Under the pieces are notes generated by a model that did no database searches, had not been told where the DNA came from, and saw nothing but the letters and a program-made list of their open reading frames with translations. 34,663 nucleotides of DNA from contig JALHNV010000038.1 in the NCBI GenBank assembly GCA_022843325.1, positions 1-34,663 on the forward strand, in the 5' to 3' direction. Shown here one piece after another: positions 33,068 to 34,663 of the stretch (position 1 is its first letter; each line of letters begins with the position of its first letter). A program made the translations under genes and the position numbers. The stretch comes from Pseudolabrys sp. GTDB lineage: Bacteria; Pseudomonadota; Alphaproteobacteria; Rhizobiales; Xanthobacteraceae.

Positions 33068-33976
33068 TCAGTTGTGCGGCTCCTCGAACATCGGCGAGAA
33101 GTCACAGCATTCGACTGCCAGCGCCGTGATCGCCTCGATCATCGCGGTTTGGCCGCCGACCCGGCTCAGCGCCACGTATTGAATGTCGGGGAGGGATGGC
33201 CGGACGTTGAGAATTTGCAGCAGGCCGCGGTTGACCAGTGGCGAAAGACATCGTTCGGGAAGGTAACTCACGCCAAGGCCTGAAATGGTCATGCCCATCA
33301 CAGCGACCAGACTGTCGCTCCGGATGACGCGCACGGGATCTATCCTGTGCGATTTGAACCATTTCTCATAGATCTGTCCGGTGCCCGATCGCTCGCCCTG
33401 AACAAGCCACGTCATCTCGGCCAGATTCCGCAACGAGATGACCTGGGATTTCGGCATCAGTTCCGGCCGGCACATCCACCGGAATTTGGCCTTGCTCAAC
33501 CGCGTGCTGAGCAGGCGCGAGTGCTCGACCGCATCCGGCACGATGGCGATATCGAGGTCGCCGGCCAGAACCTTCTCGCGCAAGGACTCGGTCAGGTCGA
33601 CGTCCGGCTCGATGACGACCCCCGGAAACTTCTGCTGGTTCTTGCGCACCAGCCGCGGCAGCCAGGTCATGGCCGTCAGCTCGGTGAGGCCAATCCGCAC
33701 CCGGCGGCGGATGACGTCGAGCCGGGCGAACTTGTCGACGGCCAGATCCCGCTGCTCCAGCAGGGTGGCGGCGAGGGCCGCCATCTGATGACCGGCTTCC
33801 GTCAATTGCGCCGATCTCTGGGTGCGATCGAACAACTGCGTCGTGAAGGTCAATTCCAGCTCGCTGATGCGCTTCGAGATCGCGGATTGCGTTGTGTTCA
33901 GCTTCTTCGCCGCCGCTGCGAACCCGCCCAGTTCGACGATCCAGTGCAAGGCTTCGAGTTGCTTGAATGTCATCAT
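33068..33976 (-). CDS. LysR-family transcriptional regulator, divergent from the molybdenum hydroxylase gene
   Basis: This 302-residue regulator has an N-terminal winged helix (MTFKQLEALHWIVELGGFAA, AAKKLNTTQSAISKRISELE, then LFDRTQRSAQLTEAGHQ) and an effector domain from about 90 (RVRIGLTELTAMTWLPRL; GLGVSYLPERCLSPL near 240). The start is ATG 33976 or 33973. A TTG at 34009 is in frame, but using it would put the protein start over the palindrome at 34002-34029. Its divergent arrangement with the CoxL-like gene 114 bases away is the classic LysR layout for controlling an adjacent catabolic gene. Confidence 0.9.
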   Translation of the reverse strand: MMTFKQLEALHWIVELGGFAAAAKKLNTTQSAISKRISELELTFTTQLFDRTQRSAQLTEAGHQMAALAATLLEQRDLAVDKFARLDVIRRRVRIGLTELTAMTWLPRLVRKNQQKFPGVVIEPDVDLTESLREKVLAGDLDIAIVPDAVEHSRLLSTRLSKAKFRWMCRPELMPKSQVISLRNLAEMTWLVQGERSGTGQIYEKWFKSHRIDPVRVIRSDSLVAVMGMTISGLGVSYLPERCLSPLVNRGLLQILNVRPSLPDIQYVALSRVGGQTAMIEAITALAVECCDFSPMFEEPHN

Positions 33977-34001
33977 GCGGCGCGCGCTTTCATCCCTTTT
34001 T

Positions 34002-34029
34002 GCGATCAAATGTCATATCAAAATATCGC
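34002..34029. promoter_or_regulatory. AT-rich dyad between divergent lysR and coxL-like genes
   Basis: GCGAT (34002-34006) and ATCGC (34025-34029) form an inverted pair around 18 AT-rich bases. Within it ATCAAA occurs twice at a 12-base period (34005-34010 and 34017-34022). This is a plausible LysR-binding region and probably overlaps the regulator's own promoter. The arms are short, so the call is tentative. Confidence 0.4.
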
Positions 34030-34090
34030 TTTTTTAGCTATCCGAGTATGCCCATTCTGCGCCGGATGTGATCGGGGTCCCGTACTCGCC

Positions 34091-34663
34091 ATGGTCGATT
34101 TCGCGCTTGGACAGCCCGTGCGGCGCCTCGAGGACGAGCGTCTGCTCAAGGGTGCCGGCCGTTTTGTCGATGACGTCAGCTTGCCTGGAAGTGCGCATGC
34201 CGTGGTGGTGCGCTCGCCGCACGGGCATGCGCGGATCAAATCCGTTGGCGTTGACGCGGCGCGCGGCGCGCCGGGTGTGCTGCTGGTTCTGACGGGGGCG
34301 GATTGGGCCGCGGCGGGCTTCGGCACGCTGCCGGTCGCCGAAGGCCGGACGCGCCGCGGCGGCAAGCCGATTTACCGCCCGGCCTATCCGGTGCTTGCGA
34401 TCGATCGCGTGCGCTGGGTGGGCGACTGCGTTGCGTTCGTCGTGGCCGAGACCCGGGACCAGGCGCTCAACGCCGCGGAACAGGTCGAGGTCGACTACGA
34501 GCCCTTGCCCGCGTCTTTCACGATCGCGGAGGCCATCGATCCGCAGGCGCCGCGCGTCTGGGACGATTGCGAGGACAACGTCTGCTTCTTTCAGGCGGAA
34601 GGCGACAAGGCGGCCACCGACGCGGCTTTCGCCGGCGCGGCTCATGTTGTCCGGCAGCGGTTC
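34091..34663 (+). CDS. Xanthine dehydrogenase/CoxL-family molybdopterin-binding subunit, N-terminal part (continues past window end)
   Basis: An open frame of 191 codons runs from ATG 34091 to the last base of the window with no stop. The N-terminus is characteristic: ALGQPVRRLEDERLLKGAGRFVDDVSLPG, then H-A-V-V-V-R-S-P-H-G-H-A-R-I, the YPVLAIDRVRWVGDCVAFVVAE segment and VEVDYEPLPA. These are the first domains of the large subunit of aerobic CO dehydrogenase-like and N-heterocycle-hydroxylating molybdenum enzymes. The molybdenum-site domains lie beyond the window, so CO dehydrogenase, nicotinate-type hydroxylase and aldehyde oxidase cannot be separated. The family often hydroxylates N-heteroaromatic rings, which would fit the rest of the window. 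Confidence 0.9.
   Translation, partial: MVDFALGQPVRRLEDERLLKGAGRFVDDVSLPGSAHAVVVRSPHGHARIKSVGVDAARGAPGVLLVLTGADWAAAGFGTLPVAEGRTRRGGKPIYRPAYPVLAIDRVRWVGDCVAFVVAETRDQALNAAEQVEVDYEPLPASFTIAEAIDPQAPRVWDDCEDNVCFFQAEGDKAATDAAFAGAAHVVRQRF

Overview
This window looks like chromosomal DNA from a high-GC alphaproteobacterium, most likely of the Bradyrhizobium/Xanthobacteraceae kind. That placement is an inference from GC-rich codon use, dense operons, many carboxylate and amide catabolic genes, a Bug-type solute-binding protein and a Usp tail. No marker gene settles the genus. I see no rRNA, tRNA, insertion sequence, prophage or CRISPR array.

Layout. The window opens with the last 23 codons of a UspA-family protein (3-74) and about 0.5 kb with no convincing gene. 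Five catabolic modules follow, four of them with their own regulator.
Module 1 (569-9833, +): MarR regulator; TRAP transporter DctP-DctQ-DctM; RidA-family protein; enamidase-like amidohydrolase; HpaB-type FADH2 monooxygenase; fumarylacetoacetate-hydrolase-family enzyme; and a flavin reductase fused to a LysR-type effector-binding domain that has no DNA-binding domain.
Module 2 (10277-20381, +): LysR regulator; HyuA and HyuB (hydantoinase/oxoprolinase family); a ring-opening amidohydrolase of the barbiturase/cyanuric acid hydrolase family; an NMT1/SsuABC-like ABC importer; and an amidase-signature enzyme whose N-terminus is probably frameshifted.
Module 3 (20640-28523, +): a cupin; a 22-codon leader ORF; an RbsABC-type importer (ATPase, two permeases, binding protein); a GMC oxidoreductase; and a ketopantoate-reductase-like enzyme.
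Module 4 (32815-28605, -): LacI regulator; class III CoA-transferase; CitE/HpcH-type lyase; and an orphan Bug solute-binding protein.
Module 5 (from 34009 leftward and 34091 rightward): a LysR regulator diverging from the start of a CoxL/XdhA-type molybdenum hydroxylase large subunit, cut off by the window end.

How the genes may work together. Module 1 reads as uptake of an organic acid, two-component flavin-dependent hydroxylation, and hydrolysis of a cyclic enamide and/or acyl-pyruvate-like product. The fused LysR domain suggests that substrate controls the supply of reduced flavin. Module 2 reads as uptake and stepwise hydrolysis of a cyclic amide, imide or ureide. Module 3 looks like uptake and oxidation of a polyol-, sugar- or lactone-like compound. 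Module 4 looks like CoA activation and retro-aldol cleavage of a hydroxy-dicarboxylate. The recurring theme is N-heterocycle, amide and organic-acid catabolism, and the exact substrates cannot be read from sequence.

The most novel-looking parts are the reductase-LysR fusion with its surrounding operon, the combination of HyuAB with a barbiturase-family hydrolase, and a set of operator-like palindromes linking regulators to modules.
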